64,000 nt of DNA, taken from contig NZ_JNZP01000001.1 in assembly GCF_000725545.1 (NCBI RefSeq), forward strand, positions 618,484 through 682,483, in the 5' to 3' direction. The position numbers and the translations under genes are program-made. Positions 42,468-50,240 of the stretch are shown one piece after another. The notes beneath the pieces were generated by a model, which saw nothing but the letters and a program-made list of their open reading frames with translations, was not told where the DNA came from and did no database searches. Positions within the stretch are counted from its first letter, which is position 1. Each line of letters opens with the position of its first letter. Source of the DNA: Streptomyces exfoliatus. GTDB taxonomy: Bacteria > Actinomycetota > Actinomycetes > Streptomycetales > Streptomycetaceae.

Positions 42468-43265
42468 ATGGCACGAGTACGGTACGGGGCGCGCACCGAC
42501 GCCGAGGCGGCGGCGGCCCGCGCACGGAGCGCCCGGCTCCCCGACATCTGGTCCACCGGGGTGGTCGCCGTCTGGGAGACCGATCCGGACGTCGTCGCGG
42601 CGGTCCTGCCGCCCCCGCTGAAACCCACCGCACGCCCGCTCGTCCGCGCCAACATCAGCCGGGTCGACCTGCCCGGCTACCCCCTGGGTGCCGGCTCCGT
42701 GGCGGTCGCCGCCGCCCACGGCGACCGCGAGGGCTGGTACCCGCTGGTCATGCCGATGACCCACGAACGCGCCCTGACCGGCGGACGCGAGGTCTTCGGC
42801 GAGCCGAAGAAACTGGGCGAGGTCACCGTCGAGCGCGACGGGCTCGTCATCCGCGCCGCCCTCGCCCGGCACGGCATCGCCTTCGTGGAGGTCCGGGGCG
42901 CGGTCTCCGGCCCGCTGCCGCTGCCGGAACCCGTCGAGAAGACCGACTTCTACTTCAAGTTCCTGCCGGGGGTGGAGGGTTCGGGCTTCGACGCCGACCC
43001 CGTCCTGGTCCACTGCGTGCGCAACGAGAAGGTGCGCAAACTGGAGCGGGTCACCGGTGACGTGGTCCTGCGCGAGTCCATGTACGACCCGGTCGCCGAC
43101 CTCCCCGTGCGCCGGCTCGTCGAGATCACGATCGGCGAGAAGACCACCGACCAGAAGGGCACGGTCGCCGAACGCGTCTCCGCGCAGGCCCTGCTGCCGT
43201 ACGTCCACCAGCGCTACGACGACCCGCAGCAGATCCTCGACGGCCCGCCCGAGGGGAGCGTCTGA
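42468..43265 (+). CDS. Acetoacetate-decarboxylase-family protein
   Basis: A 265-residue enzyme of the ADC fold. The Schiff-base lysine motif is intact: GGREVFGEPKKLGEVTVE, with Lys114-Lys115 corresponding to the FPKKL active site. The N-terminal region VVAVWETDPDVVAAVLPPPLKP and the YDPVADLPVRRLVEITIGEKTTDQKG tail are typical. The family decarboxylates beta-keto acids or performs Schiff-base aldol/dehydration chemistry. As first gene of a TetR-controlled operon with an SDR and two amidohydrolases it probably acts on a cyclic or branched keto-acid intermediate. Its stop overlaps the next ATG (TGATG). Confidence 0.9.
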   Translation: MARVRYGARTDAEAAAARARSARLPDIWSTGVVAVWETDPDVVAAVLPPPLKPTARPLVRANISRVDLPGYPLGAGSVAVAAAHGDREGWYPLVMPMTHERALTGGREVFGEPKKLGEVTVERDGLVIRAALARHGIAFVEVRGAVSGPLPLPEPVEKTDFYFKFLPGVEGSGFDADPVLVHCVRNEKVRKLERVTGDVVLRESMYDPVADLPVRRLVEITIGEKTTDQKGTVAERVSAQALLPYVHQRYDDPQQILDGPPEGSV

Positions 43266-44149
43266 TGGAGCTGCGCGAGGGGCAGGTCGCCGTCGTCACC
43301 GGCGCCGCGAGCGGCATCGGGCTCGCCATGGCACGCCGCTTCGCCGCCGAGGGCCTGACCGTCGTCCTCGGGGACGTCGAGGAGGACGCGCTGGCGCGGG
43401 CCGCCGACGAGCTGATGGAGAGCGGGGCGCAGGTCCTCGCCCGGACGGTCGACGTCTCGGACGCCGACGAAGTGCATGCGTTCGCCGAGGCCGCCTACGA
43501 CACCTTCGGCGCGGTCCACGTCCTCTGCAACAACGCGGGCGTCGGCTCCGGCGCCGAGGGCCGCATGTGGGAACACGACCCCAACGACTGGAAGTGGGCC
43601 TTCTCCGTCAACGTCTGGGGCGTCTTCCACGGCATCCAGGCCTTCGTCCCGCGCATGCTCGCGAGCGGCGAACCGGGCCATGTGGTCAACACCTCCTCCG
43701 GCGACGGCGGCATCGCGCCGCTGCCCACCGCCTCCGTGTACGCGGTCACCAAGGCGGCCGTGGTCACCATGACCGAGTCGCTCTACGCCCATCTGCGGGC
43801 CGAGCACGCGCGCGTGGGCGCGTCCGTGCTCTTCCCGGGACCGCACATGCTCCGCACCGGCCTCTGGGAGTCGCACCGCAACCGGCCCGAGCGGTACGCC
43901 AAGCAGCGCCCGCGCAGGACCCCGTACCGCAGTCTCGACCAGTGGGAGGCCGCCATGAAGGAGGCCGGTCACGAGGTGGCCTTCACCCCGGTGGAGGAGG
44001 TCGCGGAGCACGTCGTCGACGGCATCCGCGCCGACCGCTTCTGGATGCTGCCGGAGAGCGAGCACAGCGACCGGCAGATCAGGGCGCGCTCCACGTCGAT
44101 GCTCGACCGCGCCGCCCCGTCCTATCTGGAGAGCTTCATCCTCGACTGA
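43265..44149 (+). CDS. SDR family oxidoreductase in the TetR operon
   Basis: A 294-residue classical SDR. The cofactor motif is VVTGAASGIGLAMARRFAAEG (Asp after beta2, suggesting NAD). The active site has the Ser of VVNTSSGDGGIAPLPTASVYAVTKAAVVTMTE with intact Tyr-xxx-Lys. A long C-terminal extension (KQRPRRTPYRSLDQWEAAMKEAGHEVAFTPVEEVAEHVVDGIRADRFWMLPESEHSDRQIRARSTSML) is typical of a subgroup found with sterol or aromatic catabolic genes. It is coupled to the decarboxylase-like gene by a one-base overlap. Confidence 0.92.
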   Translation: MELREGQVAVVTGAASGIGLAMARRFAAEGLTVVLGDVEEDALARAADELMESGAQVLARTVDVSDADEVHAFAEAAYDTFGAVHVLCNNAGVGSGAEGRMWEHDPNDWKWAFSVNVWGVFHGIQAFVPRMLASGEPGHVVNTSSGDGGIAPLPTASVYAVTKAAVVTMTESLYAHLRAEHARVGASVLFPGPHMLRTGLWESHRNRPERYAKQRPRRTPYRSLDQWEAAMKEAGHEVAFTPVEEVAEHVVDGIRADRFWMLPESEHSDRQIRARSTSMLDRAAPSYLESFILD

Positions 44150-44164
44150 CTGGGGGACAGCACG

Positions 44165-45457
44165 ATGAGTCATGAAGACCCGTATCTGATCATCTCCTCC
44201 GACTGTCATGCCGGGCTGCCCACCGAGGACTACCGGCCCTATCTCGATCCCCGTTTCCGCCGTGAGTTCGACGAGTTCCTCGCCGGACGCGAGGCCCGCC
44301 AGGAGGCCATGACCCGGCTCGGGGTGCGCAACGAGGCCTTCGCCGACCGGTGGTTCCACGACAACGAGGAGGGCCTGCGCGGCGGCTGGGACCCCGTGCA
44401 GCGGCTCAAGGAACTCGACGGCGACGGGGTCGCGGCCGAGGTGGTCTTCCCCGACGCGGACGCGGTCGACAGCAGGACCGCCGCCCCCTTCGGCGTGGGC
44501 CTCGGCCTCTCCGGCGACCAGGACCCGGCGCTCGGCATGGCGGGCGCGCAGGCGCACAACCGCTGGCTCGCCGAGTTCGTGGGCGGGAACGCCGGCAACG
44601 CCGCGCGGCACTGCGGGGTCGCGCTGCTGCCCATCACCGCGGAGCCCGCGAAGGTCGTCGCCGAGATCCACCGGGCCAGGGAGTCGGGGCTCGGCGCGCT
44701 GATGATCCCCTCCATGTGGGTGGACAAGGCGCCGTACCACGACCGGCGCTACGACCCGATCTGGGCGGCCGCCGCCGAGACCGGGATGCCGCTCGTCACC
44801 CACTCGGGCGCGGCGCCGCGCGAGGAGTACGGAGACCACCTCGGCATCTACGTCTCCGAGGTCACCTGGTGGCCGGCCAGGCCGCTGTGGTTCCTGCTCT
44901 GGTCGGGCGTCTTCGAGCGGCACCCCGGGCTGCGGTTCGGGATCGCCGAGTCCGGCTGCTGGTGGCTGCCGAACCTGCTCTGGTTCATGGACCGGCTCTA
45001 CCTCGGGGCGCACGGCGGCAAGAAGCTGTCCCCGTTCGCGGAGCTGACCCGGCCGCCGAGCGAGTACCTGGACCGGCAGGTCTTCGTCTGCGCCACCAAC
45101 ACCAAGCGGCGCGAACTCGCCCAGCGGTACGAGATCGGCGTCGACAACATCCTGTGGGGCTCGGACTTCCCGCACCCGGAGGGCACCTGGCCGAACACAC
45201 GCGCGTGGCTGCGGAACACGTTCCACGACATCCCGGTGGCGGAGACGCGCCGGATGCTGGGCCTCTCGGCGGCGGAGGTCTTCGGATTCGATATTCAAGC
45301 ATTGGATCCAATAGCCCGTCGGATCGGTCCCACCCCCGCCGACCTCGGCCAATCGCCCGACCAGGCAGCCGTGGAGGCCTCCTGGGCCCGCTCGCGCGAG
45401 GTCGGCCGCCACTGGCTGACGGAACACGACTTCCCGGTCCTGGGGGTCACGCCATGA
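44165..45457 (+). CDS. ACMSD-like amidohydrolase (first copy)
   Basis: A 430-residue TIM-barrel metal enzyme of the amidohydrolase-2 group, which contains aminocarboxymuconate-semialdehyde and gamma-resorcylate decarboxylases. The first metal motif is IISSDCHAGLPTEDYRPYL (D-x-H-x-G rather than HxH). Further ligands are in LVTHSGAAPREEYGDHLG, FERHPGLRFGIAESGCWW and the Asp of NILWGSDFPHPEGTWPNTR. It probably decarboxylates or hydrolyses a ring-derived carboxylate. It overlaps the next gene by ATGA, and the two products are related, suggesting a heteromer or sequential steps. Confidence 0.9.
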   Translation: MSHEDPYLIISSDCHAGLPTEDYRPYLDPRFRREFDEFLAGREARQEAMTRLGVRNEAFADRWFHDNEEGLRGGWDPVQRLKELDGDGVAAEVVFPDADAVDSRTAAPFGVGLGLSGDQDPALGMAGAQAHNRWLAEFVGGNAGNAARHCGVALLPITAEPAKVVAEIHRARESGLGALMIPSMWVDKAPYHDRRYDPIWAAAAETGMPLVTHSGAAPREEYGDHLGIYVSEVTWWPARPLWFLLWSGVFERHPGLRFGIAESGCWWLPNLLWFMDRLYLGAHGGKKLSPFAELTRPPSEYLDRQVFVCATNTKRRELAQRYEIGVDNILWGSDFPHPEGTWPNTRAWLRNTFHDIPVAETRRMLGLSAAEVFGFDIQALDPIARRIGPTPADLGQSPDQAAVEASWARSREVGRHWLTEHDFPVLGVTP

Positions 45458-46716
45458 CGGACCGCCCCACCGGCCGCCCCACCGACGGCCATCCCGACCG
45501 CTACACCGTCATCTCGGCGGACTGCCATGCCGGCGCCGACCTCCTCGACTACCGCCCGTACCTGGAGAAGAGGCACCACGAGGCCTTCGACGCCTGGGCG
45601 GCGACCTACGTCAACCCGTACGAGGACCTGCTCGCCGACACCGCCGACCGCAACTGGAACTCCGGGCGCCGGCTGCGCGAACTGGAGGCCGACGGGATCG
45701 TCGCCGAGGTCGTCTTCCCGAACACCGTCCCGCCGTTCTTCCCCTCCGCCTCGCTGATGGCCCCCGCTCCGACCCGCGAGGAGTACGCGCTCCGCTGGGC
45801 GGGACTGCGGGCGCACAACCGCTGGCTGGCCGACTTCTGCGCCGACGCGCCGGGCCGCAGGGCGGGCGTGGCGCAGATCCTCCTCAACGACGTCGGCGAG
45901 GCCGTCGAGGAGATCCGCCGCACCAAGGAGGCGGGCCTCACCGGCGGGATCCTGCTGCCGGGCGCCCCGCCGGGGTCGGGGGTGCCCGAGCTGTACTCGG
46001 AGACGTACGACCCGATCTGGGCGGTCTGCGCCGAACTCGGCGTGCCGGTGAACCACCACGGCGGCTCCGCCTCGCCGCCGCTCGGCGACGAACCGGCCGC
46101 CCGCGCGGTCTTCATGGTGGAGACCACCTGGTTCTCCCACCGGGCCCTGTGGCACCTGATCTTCGGCGGTGCGTTCCGCCGCCACCCCGAACTCAGGCTC
46201 GTCCTGACGGAGCAGGGCTCCGGCTGGATCCCGGGGATCATGGACATGCTGGACTACTACCACGAGCGGCTCGTCGCGGCGGCCTCCCGGGCCGTCACCG
46301 CCGAGTCCAGGTTCGGCGCCGGTCTCGCCGCGTCCATGGGCAGGGGCCCCAGCGAGGTCTGGCGCGACAACTGCTTCGTCGGCGCGAGCTTCATGCGCCC
46401 CCACGAGGTGCCGCTGCGCGACCGGATCGGACTCGACAAGATCATGTGGGGCAGCGACTACCCGCACGACGAGGGCACCACCCCGTACTCCCGCGAAGGC
46501 CTCCGGATCGCCTACGCGGGAGTGCCGAGGGACGAGGTCGCTGCGATGGTCGGCGGCAACGCGGCCCGCGTCTACGGCTTCGACCTCGACCTCCTCGACC
46601 CCCTCGCCGCCGTCCACGGCCCGGAGGTCGCGGAGATCGCCACACCCCTGGAGAAGGTCCCGGAGGGCGCGACCAGTCCGGCCTTCGCCCCGGGCGGGTC
46701 GGTCCGCGTCTGGTGA
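45454..46716 (+). CDS. ACMSD-like amidohydrolase (second copy)
   Basis: A 420-residue paralogue of the preceding protein. Corresponding motifs are VISADCHAGADLLDYRPYLEKRHHEAFDAWA, PVNHHGGSASPPLGDEPAARA, FRRHPELRLVLTEQGSGWIPG and DKIMWGSDYPHDEGTTPYSREGLRIAYAGVP. Conserved spacing of all metal ligands suggests both copies are active. Tandem paralogues of this type occur in actinobacterial catabolic clusters of uncertain substrate. It is the last gene of the TetR-controlled operon. Confidence 0.9.
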   Translation: MTDRPTGRPTDGHPDRYTVISADCHAGADLLDYRPYLEKRHHEAFDAWAATYVNPYEDLLADTADRNWNSGRRLRELEADGIVAEVVFPNTVPPFFPSASLMAPAPTREEYALRWAGLRAHNRWLADFCADAPGRRAGVAQILLNDVGEAVEEIRRTKEAGLTGGILLPGAPPGSGVPELYSETYDPIWAVCAELGVPVNHHGGSASPPLGDEPAARAVFMVETTWFSHRALWHLIFGGAFRRHPELRLVLTEQGSGWIPGIMDMLDYYHERLVAAASRAVTAESRFGAGLAASMGRGPSEVWRDNCFVGASFMRPHEVPLRDRIGLDKIMWGSDYPHDEGTTPYSREGLRIAYAGVPRDEVAAMVGGNAARVYGFDLDLLDPLAAVHGPEVAEIATPLEKVPEGATSPAFAPGGSVRVW

Positions 46717-46740
46717 CGGCCGGGGTGAGACCCTCCCGGG

Positions 46741-47454
46741 GTGACTGACGCACCCCTCGACGACTCCGCCCACGAGGGAGGCCTCGGCTCCCGTCTCAAC
46801 TGGCTCCGGGCCGCCGTGCTCGGAGCCAACGACGGCGTCGTCTCCACCGCCGGCCTCGTCGTCGGCGTCGCGGGCGCCACCGAGTCCCGGGCCACGCTGC
46901 TCACGGCCGGACTCGCCGGGCTGCTCGCCGGTTCGATGTCGATGGCGGCGGGGGAGTACGTCTCCGTCTCCACCCAGCGCGACTCCGAGAAGGCCGCGCT
47001 CGCCCAGGAGAAGCGCGAACTGCGGGAGGACCCGGAGGCCGAACTCGACGAACTGACCGCACTGCTGTCCGCCCGCGGCCTCTCCTCCGACGTGGCCCGC
47101 GAGGCCGCGGTGCAGCTCACCGAGCGCGACGCCCTGCGTGCCCACGCGCGCGTGGAGCTTGGCATCGATCCCGACGACCTCACCAACCCCTGGCACGCGG
47201 CCTGGGCGAGCTTCCTCGCGTTCACGGTCGGCGCCCTGCTGCCCCTGCTCGCGATGGTCCTGCCGCCGACGGCCGCGCGGCTGTGGGTCACGGTGCTCTC
47301 CGTCCTCGCGGCCCTCGCCCTCACCGGCTGGTGGAGCGCCCGCCTGGGCGAGGCGCCCCCGGGCCGCGCGGTCCTGCGCAACATGGCCGGCGGGGCGCTC
47401 GCGATGGCCGTCACCTACGGTGCGGGCTCCCTGCTCGGAGCGGCCGGGGTCTGA
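46741..47454 (+). CDS. VIT1/CCC1-family iron/manganese transporter
   Basis: A 237-residue membrane protein with the VIT signature at the first helix (LNWLRAAVLGANDGVVSTAGLVVGVAGA) and LLAGSMSMAAGEYVSVSTQRDSEKAAL after the second. A cytoplasmic Glu-rich helical hairpin (ALAQEKRELREDPEAELDELTALLSARGLSSDVAREAAVQLTERDALRAHARVELG) would bind transition metals. Three C-terminal helices follow. VIT proteins export Fe2+ or Mn2+ from the cytoplasm. The GTG start follows CTCCCGGG and a TGAGACCCT -10-like stretch, so a leaderless mRNA is possible. Confidence 0.92.
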   Translation: MTDAPLDDSAHEGGLGSRLNWLRAAVLGANDGVVSTAGLVVGVAGATESRATLLTAGLAGLLAGSMSMAAGEYVSVSTQRDSEKAALAQEKRELREDPEAELDELTALLSARGLSSDVAREAAVQLTERDALRAHARVELGIDPDDLTNPWHAAWASFLAFTVGALLPLLAMVLPPTAARLWVTVLSVLAALALTGWWSARLGEAPPGRAVLRNMAGGALAMAVTYGAGSLLGAAGV

Positions 47455-47455
47455 C

Positions 47456-47518
47456 GGCGCCCGCCTGGTCGGATGGTGCCCGCCTCGCCGGAAGGCGCCC
47501 GCATTGTCAGAAGGTGCC
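47456..47518. repeat. 19-bp tandem repeat after the VIT gene
   Basis: Three copies beginning GGCGCCCGCCTGG (47456), GGTGCCCGCCTCG (47475) and GGCGCCCGCATTG (47494), plus a six-base start of a fourth. They immediately follow the VIT stop codon. Confidence 0.75.
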
Positions 47519-47547
47519 AAAGCTTGCTGACAAGCCGTCTCGCATAC

Positions 47548-47560
47548 TTGTTGGTAACAA
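47548..47560. promoter_or_regulatory. Small palindrome upstream of the sterol-desaturase-like gene
   Basis: TTGTTGGTAACAA (5-3-5 inverted repeat) lies 41 bases before the ATG within an AT-richer stretch (47515-47565) that probably contains the promoter. Confidence 0.4.
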
Positions 47561-47601
47561 CGTCTAGCCCCGCCCCGCCCCCCACCCCTACCGTCGACGA
47601 C

Positions 47602-48537
47602 ATGCCGAACCTGCCCGATGTCGTGCTCTGGTCCATACCGGCGTTCGTCCTGCTCACCGTCCTGGAGATGGTCAGCCACCGGATCCACCCCGACGAGGAC
47701 GCCGCCGGGTACGAGACCAAGGACGCCGCCACCAGCATCGGCATGGGTCTGGGAAGCCTGGCCTTCGACGCGCTGTGGAAGATCCCCGTGGTCGCGATCT
47801 ACACCGCCGTCTACGAGCTGACCCCGCTCCGCGTCCCCGTCCTCTGGTGGACGATCCCGCTCATGCTGCTCGCGCAGGACTTCCTCTACTACTGGCAGCA
47901 CCGCGGACACCACGTCATCCGCGTCCTCTGGGCCTGCCACGTCGTCCACCACAGCAGCCGCAAGTTCAACCTCACCACCGCCCTGCGGCAGCCGTGGACC
48001 AGCGTGACCTCCTGGCCCTTCTACCTGCCGATGATCGCCCTCGGCGTGCACCCGGCGGCCGTCGCCTTCTGCTACTCCGTCAACCTCGTCTACCAGTTCT
48101 GGATCCACACCGAGCGCGTCGGCAAGCTGCCCCGGCCCTTCGAGTACGTCCTCAACACCCCCTCCCACCACCGCGTCCACCACGCCTCCCAGGGCGGCTA
48201 CCTGGACCGGAACTTCGGCGGGATCCTCATCGTCTGGGACCGGATGTTCGGCTCCTGGGTCGGCGAGACCGACCGGCCCGTCTACGGGCTCACCAAGAAC
48301 ATCGAGACGTACAACCCGCTCCGGGTCGCCACCCACGAGTACGCCGCCATCGCCCGCGACCTCCGGGCCGCGAACGACTGGCGCGAGCGGGCGGGGCGGG
48401 TCTTCCGCGGACCCGGCTGGCAGCCGGCACCCGTCGCGGGGAAGAGCCCGGAGCCGACCGCCGGGCCCGCCCACACGCCCGCCGCCCAGCCCGCCCACGC
48501 GCCCGCCGCCGAGCCCGCCCCGGGAACCGCCGCGTGA
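47602..48537 (+). CDS. Sterol-desaturase/fatty-acid-hydroxylase-family membrane protein
   Basis: A 311-residue di-iron membrane oxygenase. About four helices surround the His clusters FLYYWQHRGHHVIRVLWACHVVHHSSRKFN (HxxxH and HxxHH) and VLNTPSHHRVHHASQGGYLDRNFGG (HHxxHH). The motif spacing and the GYLDRNFGGILIVWDRMFGSW tail resemble the alkylglycerol monooxygenase (TMEM195)-like branch more than C-4 sterol oxidases. A Pro/Ala-rich C-terminal tail (PAHTPAAQPAHAPAAEPAPG) is dispensable-looking. Its stop overlaps the start of a YhhN/lysoplasmalogenase gene, which suggests lipid ether or vinyl-ether processing. Confidence 0.9.
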   Translation: MPNLPDVVLWSIPAFVLLTVLEMVSHRIHPDEDAAGYETKDAATSIGMGLGSLAFDALWKIPVVAIYTAVYELTPLRVPVLWWTIPLMLLAQDFLYYWQHRGHHVIRVLWACHVVHHSSRKFNLTTALRQPWTSVTSWPFYLPMIALGVHPAAVAFCYSVNLVYQFWIHTERVGKLPRPFEYVLNTPSHHRVHHASQGGYLDRNFGGILIVWDRMFGSWVGETDRPVYGLTKNIETYNPLRVATHEYAAIARDLRAANDWRERAGRVFRGPGWQPAPVAGKSPEPTAGPAHTPAAQPAHAPAAEPAPGTAA

Positions 48538-49178
48538 AGACCTCCTCCCCGGGCCTCTCGCGCGCGCTGCTCGCCGCCTTCGGGGCCGCCGCCGCCGTCG
48601 ACCTGATCTCCCTGCTCGCCGGCGCCGAACTCGGCCACCAGCTCGCCAAACCGCTCCTGATGCCGCTGCTCGCCGCCCACGCCGTCACCAGAGGCGCCCC
48701 GAAGCTGCTCATCGCCGCGCTCCTCTTCGGCTGGGGCGGTGACGTCTTCCTGCTCTCCGACGCCGACTGGGCCTTCCTCGTCGGCATGGGCTCCTTCGCC
48801 GCGGGGCACGTCTGCTACCTGGTCCTCTTCGGACGGCGCCGTACGTCCGTCCCCCTGGGGATCGCGTACACCGCAGCCCTCGTCGGCACCGTCGCGCTCC
48901 TCTGGCCCGACCTCCCCGCCGACCTGCGGATCCCGGTCGCCGGGTACTCGCTGCTGCTCACCGCCATGGCCTACCGGGCGAGCTCCCTGGGCCTCCTGGC
49001 CGGCCTCGGCGGCGCCCTCTTCCTGCTGTCCGACACCCTCATCGCCACCGGGGTCGCCGGATGGCCCCAGCTGCCGGCGCCCGACTTCTGGGTCATGCTG
49101 ACCTACATCGCGGCGCAGTACCTGCTGACGGCGGGAGTGCTCCGCGCGATGTACGGTGAACGTCGTACAAACGTCTGA
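48534..49178 (+). CDS. YhhN-family lysoplasmalogenase-like membrane protein
   Basis: A 214-residue polytopic protein (about seven helices) of the YhhN/TMEM86 family. Conserved stretches are KPLLMPLLAAH, ALLFGWGGDVFLLSD (with the Asp pair implicated in catalysis) and GALFLLSDTLIA. Characterised members hydrolyse the vinyl-ether bond of lysoplasmalogens. The GTG start overlaps the preceding stop (GTGA), so it is translationally coupled to the sterol-desaturase-like gene. A YhhN protein tied to an ether-lipid-type oxygenase is a suggestive pairing. Confidence 0.9.
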   Translation: MKTSSPGLSRALLAAFGAAAAVDLISLLAGAELGHQLAKPLLMPLLAAHAVTRGAPKLLIAALLFGWGGDVFLLSDADWAFLVGMGSFAAGHVCYLVLFGRRRTSVPLGIAYTAALVGTVALLWPDLPADLRIPVAGYSLLLTAMAYRASSLGLLAGLGGALFLLSDTLIATGVAGWPQLPAPDFWVMLTYIAAQYLLTAGVLRAMYGERRTNV

Positions 49179-49196
49179 CAGCAAGGACCCTCCGCC

Positions 49197-50240
49197 ATGC
49201 GCGCCACCACCATCCATGCCCCGTTCGACATGCGCGTGGAGGACGTGCCCGACGCGGTGGTGCAGGACCCCACGGACGTCGTCGTCCGCGTCCTGCGCGC
49301 CTGCGTCTGCGGCAGCGACCTGTGGGCCTACCGGGGCGAGTCGGCCCGGCAGCCCGGCCAGCGCATCGGGCACGAGTTCCTGGGGATCGTCGAGGCGGCG
49401 GGCGCCGACGTCTCCGGCTTCGCGGCCGGCGACCTCGTCGTCGCCCCCTTCGTCTGGTCCGACGGCACCTGCGACTACTGCGCCGAAGGGCTCCAGACCT
49501 CCTGCCCGCGCGGCGGCTTCTGGGGCTCGGTCGGCTCCGACGGCGGCCAGGGCGAGGCCGTCCGCGTCCCCTTCGCCGACGGCACCCTCGTCAAGCTCCC
49601 CGCCGACGCCGCCTCCGACGACCGGCTCCTGACCGCCCTGCTCGCCCTCTCCGACGTCATGGGCACCGGCCATCACGCCGCCCTCGGCGCGGGCGTGAAG
49701 CCCGGCTCGACCGTCGCGGTCGTCGGCGACGGCGCCGTCGGCCTCTGCGGCGTCCTCGCGGCCAAGCGCCTCGGCGCCGAGCGGATCATCGCGCTCGGCC
49801 GGCACACCGTCCGTACCGACATCGCCCGTCTCTTCGGCGCCACCGACGTCGTCGCCGAACGCGGCGAGGCCGCGGAGGCCGCCGTCCGCGAGCTCACCGG
49901 CGGCCAGGGCGCCCACGGCGTCATCGAGGCCGTCGGCACCGAGCAGTCCATGCGGACCGCCGTCGCCATCGCCCGCGACGGCGGCTCCATCGGCTACGTC
50001 GGCGTCCCGCACGGCAGCGGCACCGGACTCGACCTGTCCGTCATGTTCGACCGGAACATCGCCCTGCGCGGCGGCGTTGCCCCCGTGCGCGCGTACATCC
50101 CGGAACTGCTGCCGGACGTCCTCGACGGCACCATCGACCCGTCCCCGGTCTTCGACCTGACCGTCGGCCTCGACGGCGTCCCCGGCGGCTACAAGGCGAT
50201 GGACGAGCGCACCGCCCTGAAGGTCCTCGTCACGCCGTGA
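49197..50240 (+). CDS. Zinc-dependent alcohol dehydrogenase family protein
   Basis: A 347-residue MDR dehydrogenase. The catalytic zinc ligands are the Cys of RACVCGSDLWAY and the HE of QRIGHEFLG. The lobe usually holding the structural zinc contains CDYCAEGLQTSC, i.e. fewer Cys than the classical four. The Rossmann motif is VAVVGDGAVGLCGVLAAKRLGAERII. It would oxidise an alcohol or aldehyde, for example the aldehyde released from lipid ether cleavage if it works with the two preceding genes, from which it is separated by only 18 bases. It converges on, and overlaps by 11 bases, the CoA-transferase gene. Confidence 0.92.
   Translation: MRATTIHAPFDMRVEDVPDAVVQDPTDVVVRVLRACVCGSDLWAYRGESARQPGQRIGHEFLGIVEAAGADVSGFAAGDLVVAPFVWSDGTCDYCAEGLQTSCPRGGFWGSVGSDGGQGEAVRVPFADGTLVKLPADAASDDRLLTALLALSDVMGTGHHAALGAGVKPGSTVAVVGDGAVGLCGVLAAKRLGAERIIALGRHTVRTDIARLFGATDVVAERGEAAEAAVRELTGGQGAHGVIEAVGTEQSMRTAVAIARDGGSIGYVGVPHGSGTGLDLSVMFDRNIALRGGVAPVRAYIPELLPDVLDGTIDPSPVFDLTVGLDGVPGGYKAMDERTALKVLVTP

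Noticed and set aside
45295..48498. A 1067-residue minus-strand frame
   Set aside because: It is opposite the second amidohydrolase, VIT and sterol-desaturase genes, all of which have strong motifs on the plus strand.
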